Below are positions 53,253 to 62,848 of a stretch of DNA of 64,000 nt, piece after piece. How positions within the stretch are numbered: position 1 is the stretch's first letter; every line of letters starts with the position of its first letter. The stretch comes from CAZHYV01 sp964537055 (GTDB lineage: Bacteria; Myxococcota_A; Polyangia; Palsa-1104; JAEUJZ01). A model generated the notes under the pieces. That model had not been told where the DNA came from and did no database searches. It was given only the letters and a program-made list of their open reading frames with translations. The stretch spans positions 120,666 to 184,665 of the forward strand of contig CAZHYV010000008.1 in the NCBI GenBank assembly GCA_964537055.1, written 5' to 3'. Both the position numbers and the translations under genes were made by a program.

Positions 53253-54019
53253 CGGTCGATTCCTCGGGCGTACATGTCAATTTGAAAAAAGTCATTTGCG
53301 AGAGCCAGACCGGCTGAATCTTGCATCCGAATATATCTGCGGCAGGAGGTCAGAGATCCTGGAAATGATTCAGAAGCCACCAGCTTTGGAGGCATGGCAT
53401 TGTCTTTCAGATAGAATCGAACGGTTCCATCCACTTCACGTGTGATGTGCATCCAGACCCAAGCATTGTCAACCACGGGAACCCCAGTATCGAAGAACTT
53501 GGTCCCTACAAAGGCTTGCCAATTCGCTTTGTCTTTGCCTGCAAGAAAGGAAGGAAGTCCGGTTATGGTTCCGCCGAGTCCTACGGCAAATCCTTCGTTT
53601 GCGACCGTATCTAACCGCAGACGAGCCCCCAGTTTTACTTTTGCCGTCCAGAGGAAGGGAAGGACGCCAATAAAACACGTATTATCCTGCGCAATAAAAT
53701 CAAAGGATCCTTTTGCGTCCACAGACACTTGCCAAATCCCATGCTCTCCCGGGGAAAGTGCGGTGGTGGAGAGGGCTTTGGCATTTACACATGTCGAGAT
53801 ATTGAGTTGCGTGCCAAACATGCCACTTTTCACAAATCCGCCGGATTCCCGATCAAACTCCTCGGTTCGAATGGAACAGGATTGTCCCGTCGCAGCACCG
53901 TACAGCTTGGCAATCAAATCTTGGGTCGGATTATAAAACTCATCACTCAATACTTTGGGGAGCCCACCGTCGGTATAATTTCGGGCTCTCACGTAGGGAT
54001 AGGCTAATGGATTAAACAT
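53249..54019 (-). CDS. Fibre-like protein, concanavalin-type fold (paralogue 1)
   Basis: A 256-residue homologue of the protein at 52452, arising by duplication. It follows the gp48-like gene, where Mu encodes its tail fibre. It lacks a collagen or long-shaft region, so it may be a short tip or baseplate-attached binding protein. Sugar or protein receptor unknown. Confidence 0.55.
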   Translation of the reverse strand: MFNPLAYPYVRARNYTDGGLPKVLSDEFYNPTQDLIAKLYGAATGQSCSIRTEEFDRESGGFVKSGMFGTQLNISTCVNAKALSTTALSPGEHGIWQVSVDAKGSFDFIAQDNTCFIGVLPFLWTAKVKLGARLRLDTVANEGFAVGLGGTITGLPSFLAGKDKANWQAFVGTKFFDTGVPVVDNAWVWMHITREVDGTVRFYLKDNAMPPKLVASESFPGSLTSCRRYIRMQDSAGLALANDFFQIDMYARGIDR

Positions 54020-54028
54020 AGTTCCTCC

Positions 54029-55696
54029 TTAGGTCCCTGGAAGAAATCGACCGGGAATATGGTGGTCGCTGCCAGGGATCGCATCTTTGGCATAGATGAC
54101 AAAACTGCGGGCATAGGCTTGGGTGACACGGGATAAAAATGCATCGATGGCCTTGCGGTCGCCTTTCTGGTGGTTTTGGTCCAAATAGACGGACCAGTTG
54201 TATTTCGCTTGACCTCTTCCACCGAACCCAGCGCCGAGCACATACAACGACCAATGCAGCACCATATTCGCTGGAGAGAAAAATCCCTCCCGATAGACGT
54301 TCAATTGCCACACCCCGTGTATGGCAGCCCCTGCATGGGCTGGAGAACGGAGCCAGAGTTCATCGGTGAGCCTGGAGGGTCCCCCTTCAAACTGAGCGAC
54401 AGTCAAGTCAGGTCCTGTGATTTGGAACCGCAACGCCGCGGTGTCTTTGGTCGCCAGCTTCACCCGGAGAAGAACGCCGCTGTTCCAGACATGCCCGCCA
54501 TCGAGAAGGACTGGGGTCCGTCGAATGGGATTGTTGCCTGGGTTAAAGCCCGTCCCAGGAATCACGTCTCCATCGGGAGGTGGAATCGTTTCTTCAAAGG
54601 TATTATGGAGCCGCAAGTCATCCGAAGAAATTTCAAGGATTTCGGGAAGGTCTGGCGGAACAAACTTCGCGAGAGGGACCATGGCTGCGGCGACATTGAA
54701 TAACGTCGTCCCTCCATACTCTCGTAACTTTGCGAGCACCGCATCCCGACGAGCTTTGAGACCGAGTTCGGTTTGCGCGACTTTCGTATAGGTAATCCCA
54801 AGCAAGCCCTCCCAATCTGGAAGGAGTTCGATACAAGAAAGAGGAGAGACTTCTCGAAAGAGCCGCTCCAAGACATCGTAGCCGTAGATCTTGATACACT
54901 CCCCGAGAAAGGTGATGTATCGAGCAATCGTCGCATCTTGACTATCCCAATCGTACAGCTCCGAAGAGCCTTTGGGAAAATGCTCTTTGAGAAGTGTCAA
55001 GGCCTGTTCGAGGCTGACCGAAGAAGCTGGAGGCTCTCCAGGCTGAGGGAGCGAGAGAAGCAGCGGCTGTGGCGCCACCAGCATTCCTTGGGCATCCGTC
55101 ATCACCAGGTGATCCGCAAGGATGGGAGTGGCTCCATTAGAAAAGAGTGAAATCTGGGGTGCCAGTGCGGCTCCTGTATTCGTAATCGACACTCCGAGTT
55201 CAAGCGCAAGATAGTCCCCGCCAAAGAGGGTCGCAGAAGCTCCTGCAATGCTATTGCTCCATGCCGTCCGCTCGTTCGTCTCGATTCTTCCCGAGAGTCC
55301 CACATTCTGCCAATTGAAGATCGTCGCTCGCCGTTCTCCAGTGAGGCCGCTTATGACATAAAGCGCTGCTTTGGGCGTCCAGGCATAGGTCATCCCAGCA
55401 TTTGCGACTTGGAGTGCAAAACCGAGGTTCCAAATTCCCGCAGGGACCTCTTGTTTGCGCAAAGGATCGCTGAGGAGTTGAATGACCCCGAGCTCGTGCG
55501 TCGCCCCTGCGGGAATGGCTGCAAAGGCCGGCGTGACCGAGCGCTGCATCGTATCTTTGTACGCTCCGGCATACCTAGCGCCTAGCCCGAAAAAAGCCGG
55601 TGCCTGTTGATGGTACTGACCGAGCGCTTCCGTAGGCCGTTTCAAAAACGAGAGCGCTGGATCTTTAAAAGAAGGGAAGAACGATTGGAGTTTCAT
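54029..55696 (-). CDS. Mu gp48-like baseplate/tail protein with extra domains
   Basis: A 555-residue protein. The middle (about 240-345) has CIELLPDWEGLLGIT and LKARRDAVLAKLREYGG, the pattern of DUF2313/YmfQ (Mu gp48). About 230 residues with beta-rich sequence come before it and about 200 after (including WNSGVLLRVKLATKDTAALR and IHGVWQLNVYREGFFS). Mu gp48 is only about 195 residues, so this is an enlarged version possibly carrying surface-binding domains. It follows the gp47 gene by two bases. Confidence 0.65.
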   Translation of the reverse strand: MKLQSFFPSFKDPALSFLKRPTEALGQYHQQAPAFFGLGARYAGAYKDTMQRSVTPAFAAIPAGATHELGVIQLLSDPLRKQEVPAGIWNLGFALQVANAGMTYAWTPKAALYVISGLTGERRATIFNWQNVGLSGRIETNERTAWSNSIAGASATLFGGDYLALELGVSITNTGAALAPQISLFSNGATPILADHLVMTDAQGMLVAPQPLLLSLPQPGEPPASSVSLEQALTLLKEHFPKGSSELYDWDSQDATIARYITFLGECIKIYGYDVLERLFREVSPLSCIELLPDWEGLLGITYTKVAQTELGLKARRDAVLAKLREYGGTTLFNVAAAMVPLAKFVPPDLPEILEISSDDLRLHNTFEETIPPPDGDVIPGTGFNPGNNPIRRTPVLLDGGHVWNSGVLLRVKLATKDTAALRFQITGPDLTVAQFEGGPSRLTDELWLRSPAHAGAAIHGVWQLNVYREGFFSPANMVLHWSLYVLGAGFGGRGQAKYNWSVYLDQNHQKGDRKAIDAFLSRVTQAYARSFVIYAKDAIPGSDHHIPGRFLPGT

Positions 55697-55698
55697 AG

Positions 55699-57297
55699 TT
55701 AATCCGTAATCAAAATCCTTCCTGCGCGTAAAAGTTCTGGCCCTTGGACGGTACTATCCGAAGCGGTCACATCTTGGGAAAGCGGTGCGTTGGTTCCAAT
55801 CGCGATGGTGACCGCATTGGCTGGAATCAGAGAAACGAACTTCGTAATTCCATCGGCATCAAGCGTATTTGCGATGGCGGTAGAGATATTGTTCACGCCC
55901 AGCGTGTCTTCCCACAGAAAGAGTTGATTTGGATCTGCCAGTCTGGAAGATTTTGAAGGACCTAGCTTGTTCACCTCTTGAAGGACCGAGGTCGCAGCGG
56001 GTACAACCACGGGACCTCCCGAAAACACCTCTTCCGTTCCCGTGAGGCTCGGAGCGGTCCATCCCGGCGGCAGTGGATTTTCTAAGGTGAGTTCTGTTTT
56101 TCCAGCGACATCTTTCCAAGCCACGATCTTTGCCTGGACAGGGATCGGAGGGCCAGAAGGAAGGAAGCTACCCAAACGAGTATCAATAAACATCTTGGGC
56201 TCTAGACCCGCATCAATGGCGGTCTTGAGGTCAAGGGGAGCCAGCCGATTCAGCGTCACCACGGCGGGCGGACCTGCGACGTAGTTGAACACGGTATAAA
56301 GCGTGGTGCCCCGTTCCCAATGAAATGCGTACACCCCTTTGCTCGGAACCACGCGAGCACGGATGATAAGTTGCCTCGCATTCGGCATGAACGGCGCAAT
56401 GGTCCGAAAGCTGTGGCTAATGGGTCGAGGACCGTCTTCAAACACGCTCCCGATCACATACCGGTTGATTTGTTTTAACAGAGAATCTGGAGGGATACGT
56501 CCGATCCCATCCCCTGCCAAGGTAGCGACGACCATAGGGCACCCATCGCCGTCATAATTGGGATACCTCCATGCCTTGACGTTCGTCTGCAGAGGTTGTC
56601 CTGAAGGTGCTTTTGCCGTTTCCACCCATTCTCCATAATCCTGTGGCGCTCCCCCTTTGGGGGGTAACTGCATTTTTTGTTGGATGCGCCGGAGCCCCTG
56701 TTCCGTAGATTCTTCAGGATTGCCGAGCACCTGCATGCGAGTCACGAGAGTAAACGTGGGGTCAATTCCCACAGGCGGAGCTGCCCAAGAAAGGACAGTC
56801 CCAGCTTCCAAATTTCCAATCGGTCCTAGGCTTCCCTCCTGGGTACCGTCGACATGAAAGATCCCGAGGGCTTGTCCGGTTCCTGGCGCCACCCCTGAAA
56901 GGGTGATGTTGTTCCCGAGAAGGACAACGACTCCGTTCGGAGCTAAGGCTTTGGCTCCCGCAAGAATCGTCACCCCTCCAGTACCTGTGATTTGGCCGGT
57001 CGCTCCGGAAGCCGCCGTTGGTCCTTTGAGGCCATAGATGCCAGGTCCTTTCCCGGCATCAAGTCCAATGGTCTGTGCCCATTTCGCAATTCCCTCCGGA
57101 CTACTTTCAGCGGTAGGGACTGCATCCGCAACGGCAAGTGCAGCAGCGCTTTCCAGACTTTGCATGATTTGGGCTTGTGCAGCAATTTGTTCGCCTTGCC
57201 AATCCATGGGAGAAGTCGCTAATTCTGGGGCACGATTCGCAGAAAAGGCGGTCATTTGGTCACGCTTGGTTTCAAAATCTGTTAGTTCAAATGGCAT
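55699..57297 (-). CDS. Baseplate J-like protein (Mu gp47)
   Basis: I start at ATG 57297 (GAGGGT upstream); the frame extending to 57372 overlaps the preceding gene. The 532-residue protein has the gpJ pattern in its first half: ATSPMDWQGEQIAAQAQIMQ, GTGGVTILAGAKALAPNGVV, LSWAAPPVGIDPTFTLVTRM, then ESTEQGLRRIQQKMQLPPKG. It builds the wedge ring of contractile-tail baseplates. The C-terminal 250 residues exceed Mu gp47 and may hold extra beta domains. Confidence 0.82.
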   Translation of the reverse strand: MPFELTDFETKRDQMTAFSANRAPELATSPMDWQGEQIAAQAQIMQSLESAAALAVADAVPTAESSPEGIAKWAQTIGLDAGKGPGIYGLKGPTAASGATGQITGTGGVTILAGAKALAPNGVVVLLGNNITLSGVAPGTGQALGIFHVDGTQEGSLGPIGNLEAGTVLSWAAPPVGIDPTFTLVTRMQVLGNPEESTEQGLRRIQQKMQLPPKGGAPQDYGEWVETAKAPSGQPLQTNVKAWRYPNYDGDGCPMVVATLAGDGIGRIPPDSLLKQINRYVIGSVFEDGPRPISHSFRTIAPFMPNARQLIIRARVVPSKGVYAFHWERGTTLYTVFNYVAGPPAVVTLNRLAPLDLKTAIDAGLEPKMFIDTRLGSFLPSGPPIPVQAKIVAWKDVAGKTELTLENPLPPGWTAPSLTGTEEVFSGGPVVVPAATSVLQEVNKLGPSKSSRLADPNQLFLWEDTLGVNNISTAIANTLDADGITKFVSLIPANAVTIAIGTNAPLSQDVTASDSTVQGPELLRAGRILITD

Positions 57298-57299
57298 GA

Positions 57300-57677
57300 T
57301 CAGACCCTCACTGGGAGTTGAAGGGTTTGTGGAGATTGACCAAATCGCTTGACTTGCACAGCAAACCACCACATCCCAGGTTGTGTACGGAGAATCTGGA
57401 GGACAGCAACGCTTTCTAAGCGGCGGAGTGTGATGAGGACACGAAGACGCCCTTCAAGAACCGCTCGGATGCGCGATTCGGTGCTTTGGGTATCAAACTG
57501 GATGTCATCGAGGCTTTCTCCATCTCGCTCTCCACGGTCTGCAATCCATTTCTTTTGCCGACAGAAGCGTAAAATGGGTCCGGTTTGGTCATCCGTGAGT
57601 TCCAGTGTGCCGTTTTTGGGAGAAAAATCGTATTTTCCATTCGGTCTCACCCGAAGCTTAGGATCTAAAAACGACAT
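57300..57677 (-). CDS. Phage GP46-family baseplate protein (Mu gp46)
   Basis: A 125-residue protein between gp45- and gp47-like genes, as in Mu. It has the gp25/GP46-type layout: LELTDDQTGPILRFCRQKKW, GESLDDIQFDTQSTESRIRA, LRRLESVAVLQI. AAGGAGGTTCC precedes ATG 57677. This places it as a wedge or sheath-initiator protein. Confidence 0.75.
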   Translation of the reverse strand: MSFLDPKLRVRPNGKYDFSPKNGTLELTDDQTGPILRFCRQKKWIADRGERDGESLDDIQFDTQSTESRIRAVLEGRLRVLITLRRLESVAVLQILRTQPGMWWFAVQVKRFGQSPQTLQLPVRV

Positions 57678-57691
57678 GGAACCTCCTTGAA

Positions 57692-58138
57692 GTGCTTGAC
57701 AAGAAAATGAAATTGAAAAATTCTTACGCTGTGGATCCGCTCAAATCTTTTCTGCACCGGTACTGGAAATGGCTCTTGGTGCTCTCGATCGCAATGGGAT
57801 TGCCTACGTGGTATCTGATCTATCAGGCGGGCTTGCCAAAACGAGCGTGTCAAGAGATTCTCCTTCAGATGCTCGATGCTCCTGCCACAGCTCAATTTGT
57901 TTCGGTCGAGATTTTGGAAGACGAAGAAAAGGAGGAGCGACACTACTATTTTGGTCATATCGTAGTCGATGCACAAAATCAGTACGGTGCTCTGTTGCGG
58001 AAAGGGTACTGTCTCATTATTTACCAAGATCAGGATCGATTTTATTCGACAGGAATTGATGGAATCATGGATTGCAAACGGCCTCCTTTGACGTACGAAG
58101 AGCGTACAGGGCAGAAAGCGCTCGTCGGTTGGAAGTAG
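57692..58138 (+). CDS. Oppositely oriented membrane protein inserted in the tail operon (moron)
   Basis: A 148-residue protein (143 if it starts at ATG 57707) with one N-terminal membrane helix (WLLVLSIAMGLPTWYLIYQA) and an exported-looking globular part with two cysteines (KRACQEI, GYCLIIY). It sits between the gp45- and gp46-like genes on the opposite strand, with 15-base margins on each side. A long antisense frame exists but its product looks random. Placement fits a phage moron, for example for superinfection exclusion or host benefit. No family recognised. Confidence 0.7.
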   Translation: MLDKKMKLKNSYAVDPLKSFLHRYWKWLLVLSIAMGLPTWYLIYQAGLPKRACQEILLQMLDAPATAQFVSVEILEDEEKEERHYYFGHIVVDAQNQYGALLRKGYCLIIYQDQDRFYSTGIDGIMDCKRPPLTYEERTGQKALVGWK

Positions 58139-58152
58139 ATATTTTCTGTCCC

Positions 58153-58761
58153 TCATGCTTTGAAATTCCTTGCTCCACTTTGGATGAGGCCTGCATCCAA
58201 TTTGACCACAATCGCCCCAGGGGGTAACGGTACGGGCAGCGGCGCACCCGGTGGAAAGTATTGAGCGGACCCTAAAATCCCCATCGGAGCCACTAAGAGT
58301 AATGTTCCACTGTTGACAGAGTCATTGACACGGGCGACTTGTGCCTTTCCTCCATTCACAATGACATCCTGCCCTGGTGCTGCGTCGATCGTGATACTGC
58401 CATCAGGTTTCAGTCGAATGGTGGTTCCTGGTTTTCCACAATAAAGACCAGCTTCTCCACGCTTCGTATCACTCGGTTTATACCGAGCGTTTCCCAGCGG
58501 CATGACAAAGCCGTTATCGCCATAGCGCGTTAGGATCAAACACGGTTGATTCGGAAAAGGTACTCCGAACATACCGAAGGCTTCTATTCGTAAGAGGGGG
58601 TAGTTTCCATCTTCTCCACCATCAGGGTCTGCATACCCTTTCACGGTATCTTGCGCTTCGGTTTCTTCTGAAGGATTGGTAATCAGCGAATGAGACATTT
58701 TCGAAAACCACCACTCTTCTAAAGCCTGCCAAAGTTCCATTTTTGTCCACGTCGTTTTCAT
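58153..58761 (-). CDS. Baseplate assembly protein V / spike (Mu gp45)
   Basis: I start at ATG 58761, overlapping the preceding stop by 4 bases; 202 residues. The Mu gp45 pattern is seen: DTVKGYADPDGGEDGNYPLL, RIEAFGMFGVPFPNQPCLIL (OB-fold part), then a Gly/Asp beta-helix-like end (TIRLKPDGSITIDAAPGQD). It forms the membrane-piercing spike of contractile tails. The end with repeated Pro (PPGAPLPVPLPPGA) is unusual. Confidence 0.75.
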   Translation of the reverse strand: MKTTWTKMELWQALEEWWFSKMSHSLITNPSEETEAQDTVKGYADPDGGEDGNYPLLRIEAFGMFGVPFPNQPCLILTRYGDNGFVMPLGNARYKPSDTKRGEAGLYCGKPGTTIRLKPDGSITIDAAPGQDVIVNGGKAQVARVNDSVNSGTLLLVAPMGILGSAQYFPPGAPLPVPLPPGAIVVKLDAGLIQSGARNFKA

Positions 58762-59993
58762 GCAGAGAGAATTCCTTTCTTTTTCAGGGTGCAAATTGAG
58801 GTGGTTCCTTGGGGCGCTTCGGACTGATGAAGCTCGACGCGGTGCATGTAATAGAGCTGATTGCGCTGACTGAAACTATCCCGGTAATCCACAATCGTTC
58901 CCTCGACCAGGGGCACCCACTCTCCTTGGGGACCCGGCATGGAGTGGCCTTGAATCACACAGGTAACCGTTTCTTCTTCATAAATGGCACGATTACAGCG
59001 GTAGTGCGCTCGCTTTCTGGCGAGTTCTTCCGTGTATTGCTCTCCATCCCCAAAGGTCATTCTTCGTTTGATTGGTTTTTTAGGGTCTCCAAGAGTAAAT
59101 GGTGAATTCCAATGCCCGATTCTAGCGCCAGCATGAGTATCACGAGCATCCACAATTTTTGGTGGGCGGATGCTACTGCTATAGCAGGTATAGTCGGAAT
59201 AGAGCGGCTCTCCGTTCATTTGAATGGTGATGGACTTGATTCGTTGATTTCGTGTATCAGGGTGATACTCAAAGACATAGGTAGCTGGATCATTAGCTTG
59301 GTCTTCGGGGTTCATGAGTTGGATGTGCCCGTCGGCCGAGACATTGATCAGGCACCCTCCGGTATGATCTTCCCAAATGAGTCGAGCATGCCGAGATAAC
59401 GTGTCGTGAATGAGCTCGCCCACTTGAATTTGAATGGGAATCACCCATTCCTGCACTTTTCGGTAGTAGGCTCGCATGGCCCCTTCGCGACCCAATTTAA
59501 TCTGGCTGCTTAAATTAAAACCGATGGGTTTTTTGAATCCCCATTCATCTTTGCGCTCTGCTTCGATCCAGCTTGGATCAAGCAAAAGCTTGAGAAGTTC
59601 TCCCCAGGTCGATCCTCCGAATCGCTTCCAGGCAGGTCCGCAAGAATCAAGCAATTTCCCAAGATTGTAGCCGCGAATGCTTAACGTGGAGGGTCCGCTT
59701 CCCGTGCGATATTCGGCTGCGGTCACAACCCCGGTAAGCTGAAGTCTCGGCTTGCCTTGCATGACAAGTGGGTCTGAATGCCAAATCTTAATTGGAAACC
59801 AACGGTGGACATTGGCTTTCAAAAGGTCAAGTCCTTCACCATTCGGGCTCGGAAGTTCAAACGAAAACCCATCTGAAATACAAAGAATATCTCCGGTTAG
59901 GCGGAAGTTTTTAATGTTATAATAGTTTTTCCCGTTCAGCCAGACGTGAATTTTTGGGCGCAATGCTTCCTGGGTTCTCTCTTGAGACATCAT
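58758..59993 (-). CDS. Mu gp44 (P)-like baseplate hub protein
   Basis: I start at ATG 59993, where ATGATG overlaps the preceding stop; 411 residues, close to Mu P (379). Marks: NFRLTGDILCISDGFSFELP, PRLQLTGVVTAAEYRTGSG, LSIRGYNLGKLLDSCGPAW, and HARLIWEDHTGGCLINVSAD. Family members form the hub to which the spike attaches. Confidence 0.8.
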   Translation of the reverse strand: MMSQERTQEALRPKIHVWLNGKNYYNIKNFRLTGDILCISDGFSFELPSPNGEGLDLLKANVHRWFPIKIWHSDPLVMQGKPRLQLTGVVTAAEYRTGSGPSTLSIRGYNLGKLLDSCGPAWKRFGGSTWGELLKLLLDPSWIEAERKDEWGFKKPIGFNLSSQIKLGREGAMRAYYRKVQEWVIPIQIQVGELIHDTLSRHARLIWEDHTGGCLINVSADGHIQLMNPEDQANDPATYVFEYHPDTRNQRIKSITIQMNGEPLYSDYTCYSSSIRPPKIVDARDTHAGARIGHWNSPFTLGDPKKPIKRRMTFGDGEQYTEELARKRAHYRCNRAIYEEETVTCVIQGHSMPGPQGEWVPLVEGTIVDYRDSFSQRNQLYYMHRVELHQSEAPQGTTSICTLKKKGILSA

Positions 59994-60946
59994 GAGGCGG
60001 GCCTCAAGAGACGAAATCCCATGGGAATGAGACTTGGGTTTCGAATCCCACGGTTTAGCTTGAGAAGGATGGGAATGAGAGCAAGTTGTTGTGCTCTCGT
60101 TTTCTCGGGATACCACGCTTCCACGAACGAATAAATGGATTGTCCGGGCGATTGAGAAACCAGGGTGATAATCGGTGGAGGCAAATTCGCACGGAGCGCT
60201 TGATCAAACTGGGTTGCGGCATAAAGGCATTCCTCCATGGATAATAGGATGGGTTGAATTTGGGTGGGCGTCCTGAGTTGAGAAAGTTGAGTTTCCGCTT
60301 CACTCACAAGTCCAGGCAGCGCTTGCAATTGATTCACCAAATCGAGTCCCAAATCGCCTTCTTGAAAGACCCGTAGGCCAACACTGGCATAGGTGTTCGC
60401 AGCCCGGACAAAACCATTCACTCGATCCAGGGCCGACAGGATTTTTGAGCGAATCGTTGTATTCAAAGGGAACTTCACAAACATTTGGGATTTGTACTGC
60501 TCTGCATTCGCTTGGGTTAGCGCTGCTTTGCTGAGCACTCCTTGCGCAAAGCTTGAAGGGAGACTTTGAAACTGATCTGTCGGACTTAGGATGGCCTCTT
60601 TGATGGTGAGCTCCAGCCGAATCGCATTGCCTTGTTTGACAAAATCCATGCTCTCGACTGCTTCAAACAAAATACAAGGTCTTGGGCCTCGAATGGGATG
60701 GGTAAATTCCCCACGACGCTTTTTGAGCCCTTTCATGACTTTGTTGTAGTCATCTCTGGCAGTGGGTCCTGCAAACTGAAGCACCACTTTGGTATCGAGC
60801 ACCCCATCGCCTAGATCTTCCTGAAGTGCCCCACGCTGGCCGGGGATTTTATGCTCGGCCCAGTGCCCTGCGAGCTTCGATTGAAAGCCCGAGACCCACT
60901 TGTGTAGTTCGATTCCATCAAAGGTCAGCGTATTCACATCAATCAT
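59990..60946 (-). CDS. Mu N-like (gp43, 'DNA circularization') tail protein
   Basis: A 318-residue protein. The N-terminal 130 residues follow the DNA_circ_N pattern: LTFDGIELHKWVSGFQSKLA, HWAEHKIPGQRGALQEDLG, GEFTHPIRGPRPCILFEAVE, and LELTIKEA. Despite the name this domain is a tail baseplate component. It lies after the tape measure and before the P-like gene, exactly as in Mu. A start at 60946 follows the tape-measure stop by six bases. Confidence 0.75.
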   Translation of the reverse strand: MIDVNTLTFDGIELHKWVSGFQSKLAGHWAEHKIPGQRGALQEDLGDGVLDTKVVLQFAGPTARDDYNKVMKGLKKRRGEFTHPIRGPRPCILFEAVESMDFVKQGNAIRLELTIKEAILSPTDQFQSLPSSFAQGVLSKAALTQANAEQYKSQMFVKFPLNTTIRSKILSALDRVNGFVRAANTYASVGLRVFQEGDLGLDLVNQLQALPGLVSEAETQLSQLRTPTQIQPILLSMEECLYAATQFDQALRANLPPPIITLVSQSPGQSIYSFVEAWYPEKTRAQQLALIPILLKLNRGIRNPSLIPMGFRLLRPAS

Positions 60947-60952
60947 CTGCGT

Positions 60953-62674
60953 TCACCCGTGGTTCCTTTCTCCCTGGGGAGGTTTGATAGGTTCAGGGGG
61001 TGCATCTGGGATGACTTGCACTTTCAGAGTCCGGCTTAAAAGGTTGTCTCCAAATTGCTTGGCAAGCTCTTTAATGTCCTCGGGTAACAATTTCCGAATT
61101 TTCTCTTGGTTTTCTTTCGAGAGCACAGGCTCTTTATCCGCCCCCGACCAATGAAATATAGGACGAGATTGATGTGCCTTAGATGAAGGGGGTGGCTTTG
61201 AAGAAAGGCGTTGTGGTTGAGCCAAAACAGAAGAATTTTTCTTGTCTTTGATGGGGGTTTGTGGTGTCCAAGGAAAATCGTCTACAGGTGGAGATAATAG
61301 ATCAGATTGAGACCTCGATGCAGGAGTAAAATTTAGATTGTGTGAGAAGATTTGAGAGCTTGATTGGTTCCCACTCTGGTTGGAATTGATTTGGTTTGCT
61401 TTGACCCGAGCGAATTTCTTTTGGTGAGTCTCTCCAAAATATTTCTCATAGAGAAATCTCCCAATAAAATGGTCAATAAACCATTCTCCCGCAGAATTTT
61501 TGGCCTTCACAATTTTATCCTGCCAAGTAAGGACCGGAGCTCCTACCCCCATCTCCTGGTATTCGCTCACCAAATTAGAAAGTTTACGATCGCCGTCTGC
61601 ACTTTGTATTTCCTTCTGCAGATAAGGACGATTCGGGGCTTCTTTCCTCTTCGATGCTGCTTCCATGGCAGCGGTGTCCAGATTCAAAAACCCGGCGGCG
61701 GCTTCAGAGCTGCCAAAGACGTTTCCCTGGCCTAAGATTCGCATTTGTTCTCGCCAAGGCTCTCTGCCGAAATGCTTTTTGATATATTCTTGTTCCATCT
61801 TGACAATCGGAATCAAGAGCTCTTCTCGAATCCGACCATCTTTTCCTAAGATAGATTCACTCTTCTTAATCTGGCCAGTCGCTCGCATTTCATCCTCGAT
61901 ATAAGAAATGCGTGGCTTGATAAAATTCATAAATCCTTGTTGAATCACCGAGGCCTGCGCTTGATTTCCTCCTGCTGCTTTTAAGAAAGCAGAAGAAATC
62001 GCAGAAATCTTCTCTGGCGAGGCAGAGGTGAGCCGTGCCATGCTACTTGCTAATTGATCAAACTGAATGGCCGCAGCTTTCGCATTGACGCCCAGCTGGT
62101 CTGCTTGCGCGTTCATCGTCTGAAACAATGTCGAGATTTTATCCCCATCCCGAAGGTCAAAAAGCTGACTGAGGGTGGAGGCTTCTTTGGCCATGTCGCC
62201 AAACGAGCGCCCTAAGAATTTGGCACGGTCCTGGTACGCTTCCATGGCATTCGTCCCCTCAAGCCAGTATCCGGTTGATTTTTGAACAGCACCGGAGAAG
62301 GAGAGTACCGTCTGGTGGGACTCCAGAATGGCATAGCTGGTCTGTTCGATACTATCACTCGCTTGATCAAAGGTTTTTCCTGTGCTAAGCGCTGCATCTG
62401 TGACTGCTGCCCGATATTCTTTTGCGGAGGCGACCGCTTTCGAGAACGAAAAACTGAGGGGTTGAAGCAAGGTATTGATCAGATCCGCTCCCAAGGAACT
62501 GACGATGCCTCCAAGCCCTGAGGTCAGTGACTCACTCGTTCCTTTTGCCATCTCGGAGAGCGCTTCTTTCCCTTGCTTTTTCCACTCCCCAAACGAACGC
62601 TTCAGTCGGTCAAAAAAGGAATCGACCGATTCTGCATTTTTAATCTCAACTTCGATCTCCGTTTTATGGGCCAC
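60953..62674 (-). CDS. Tail tape measure protein
   Basis: A 573-residue protein that starts at GTG 62674. It is helical, with EIKNAESVDSFFDRLKRSFG, GLGGIVSSLGADLINTLLQP (hydrophobic) and a central phage-TMP-like region (SISSAFLKAAGGNQAQASVI). The C-terminal 170 residues are a Ser/Gln/Pro-rich linker and a helical end. At 573 residues it implies a rather short tail if this is the only tape measure. Confidence 0.72.
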   Translation of the reverse strand: MAHKTEIEVEIKNAESVDSFFDRLKRSFGEWKKQGKEALSEMAKGTSESLTSGLGGIVSSLGADLINTLLQPLSFSFSKAVASAKEYRAAVTDAALSTGKTFDQASDSIEQTSYAILESHQTVLSFSGAVQKSTGYWLEGTNAMEAYQDRAKFLGRSFGDMAKEASTLSQLFDLRDGDKISTLFQTMNAQADQLGVNAKAAAIQFDQLASSMARLTSASPEKISAISSAFLKAAGGNQAQASVIQQGFMNFIKPRISYIEDEMRATGQIKKSESILGKDGRIREELLIPIVKMEQEYIKKHFGREPWREQMRILGQGNVFGSSEAAAGFLNLDTAAMEAASKRKEAPNRPYLQKEIQSADGDRKLSNLVSEYQEMGVGAPVLTWQDKIVKAKNSAGEWFIDHFIGRFLYEKYFGETHQKKFARVKANQINSNQSGNQSSSQIFSHNLNFTPASRSQSDLLSPPVDDFPWTPQTPIKDKKNSSVLAQPQRLSSKPPPSSKAHQSRPIFHWSGADKEPVLSKENQEKIRKLLPEDIKELAKQFGDNLLSRTLKVQVIPDAPPEPIKPPQGERNHG

Positions 62675-62677
62675 TGT

Positions 62678-62848
62678 TTATTCCTCAAAGAAGAAGGGTT
62701 CAATTACTAAGGGAAGACGGTATAATCTGAATTCCTGGTAAGCTTGATACCCTGGGTTCTGAGAATAATCTTCTCCAAAAATTGAAATTCGGGCTGCCTG
62801 AAGCAAGGCATCAAATCGGTAGTGCTCCCAAGGTCTTACGTGGGCCAT
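62678..62848 (-). CDS. Short overlapping tail-chaperone second frame
   Basis: A 56-residue frame, MAHVRPWEHYRFDALLQAAR... EPFFFEE, whose ATG overlaps the end of the preceding gene and which sits just before the tape measure. This is the place of Mu gp41' or lambda T, which are made by programmed frameshifting. Here an ATG overlap offers coupling instead; a heptamer slip site is not obvious. Aromatic-rich and conserved-looking. Confidence 0.55.
   Translation of the reverse strand: MAHVRPWEHYRFDALLQAARISIFGEDYSQNPGYQAYQEFRLYRLPLVIEPFFFEE

Noticed and set aside
54417..54936. Several 100-125 codon ORFs on both strands in the phage region
   Set aside because: They overlap the gp48-like gene, which has the recognisable motifs and proper spacing with neighbours.
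57665..58156. 163-codon minus-strand ORF covering the moron
   Set aside because: Composition is random-like and it is the antisense of a convincing plus-strand membrane protein gene.
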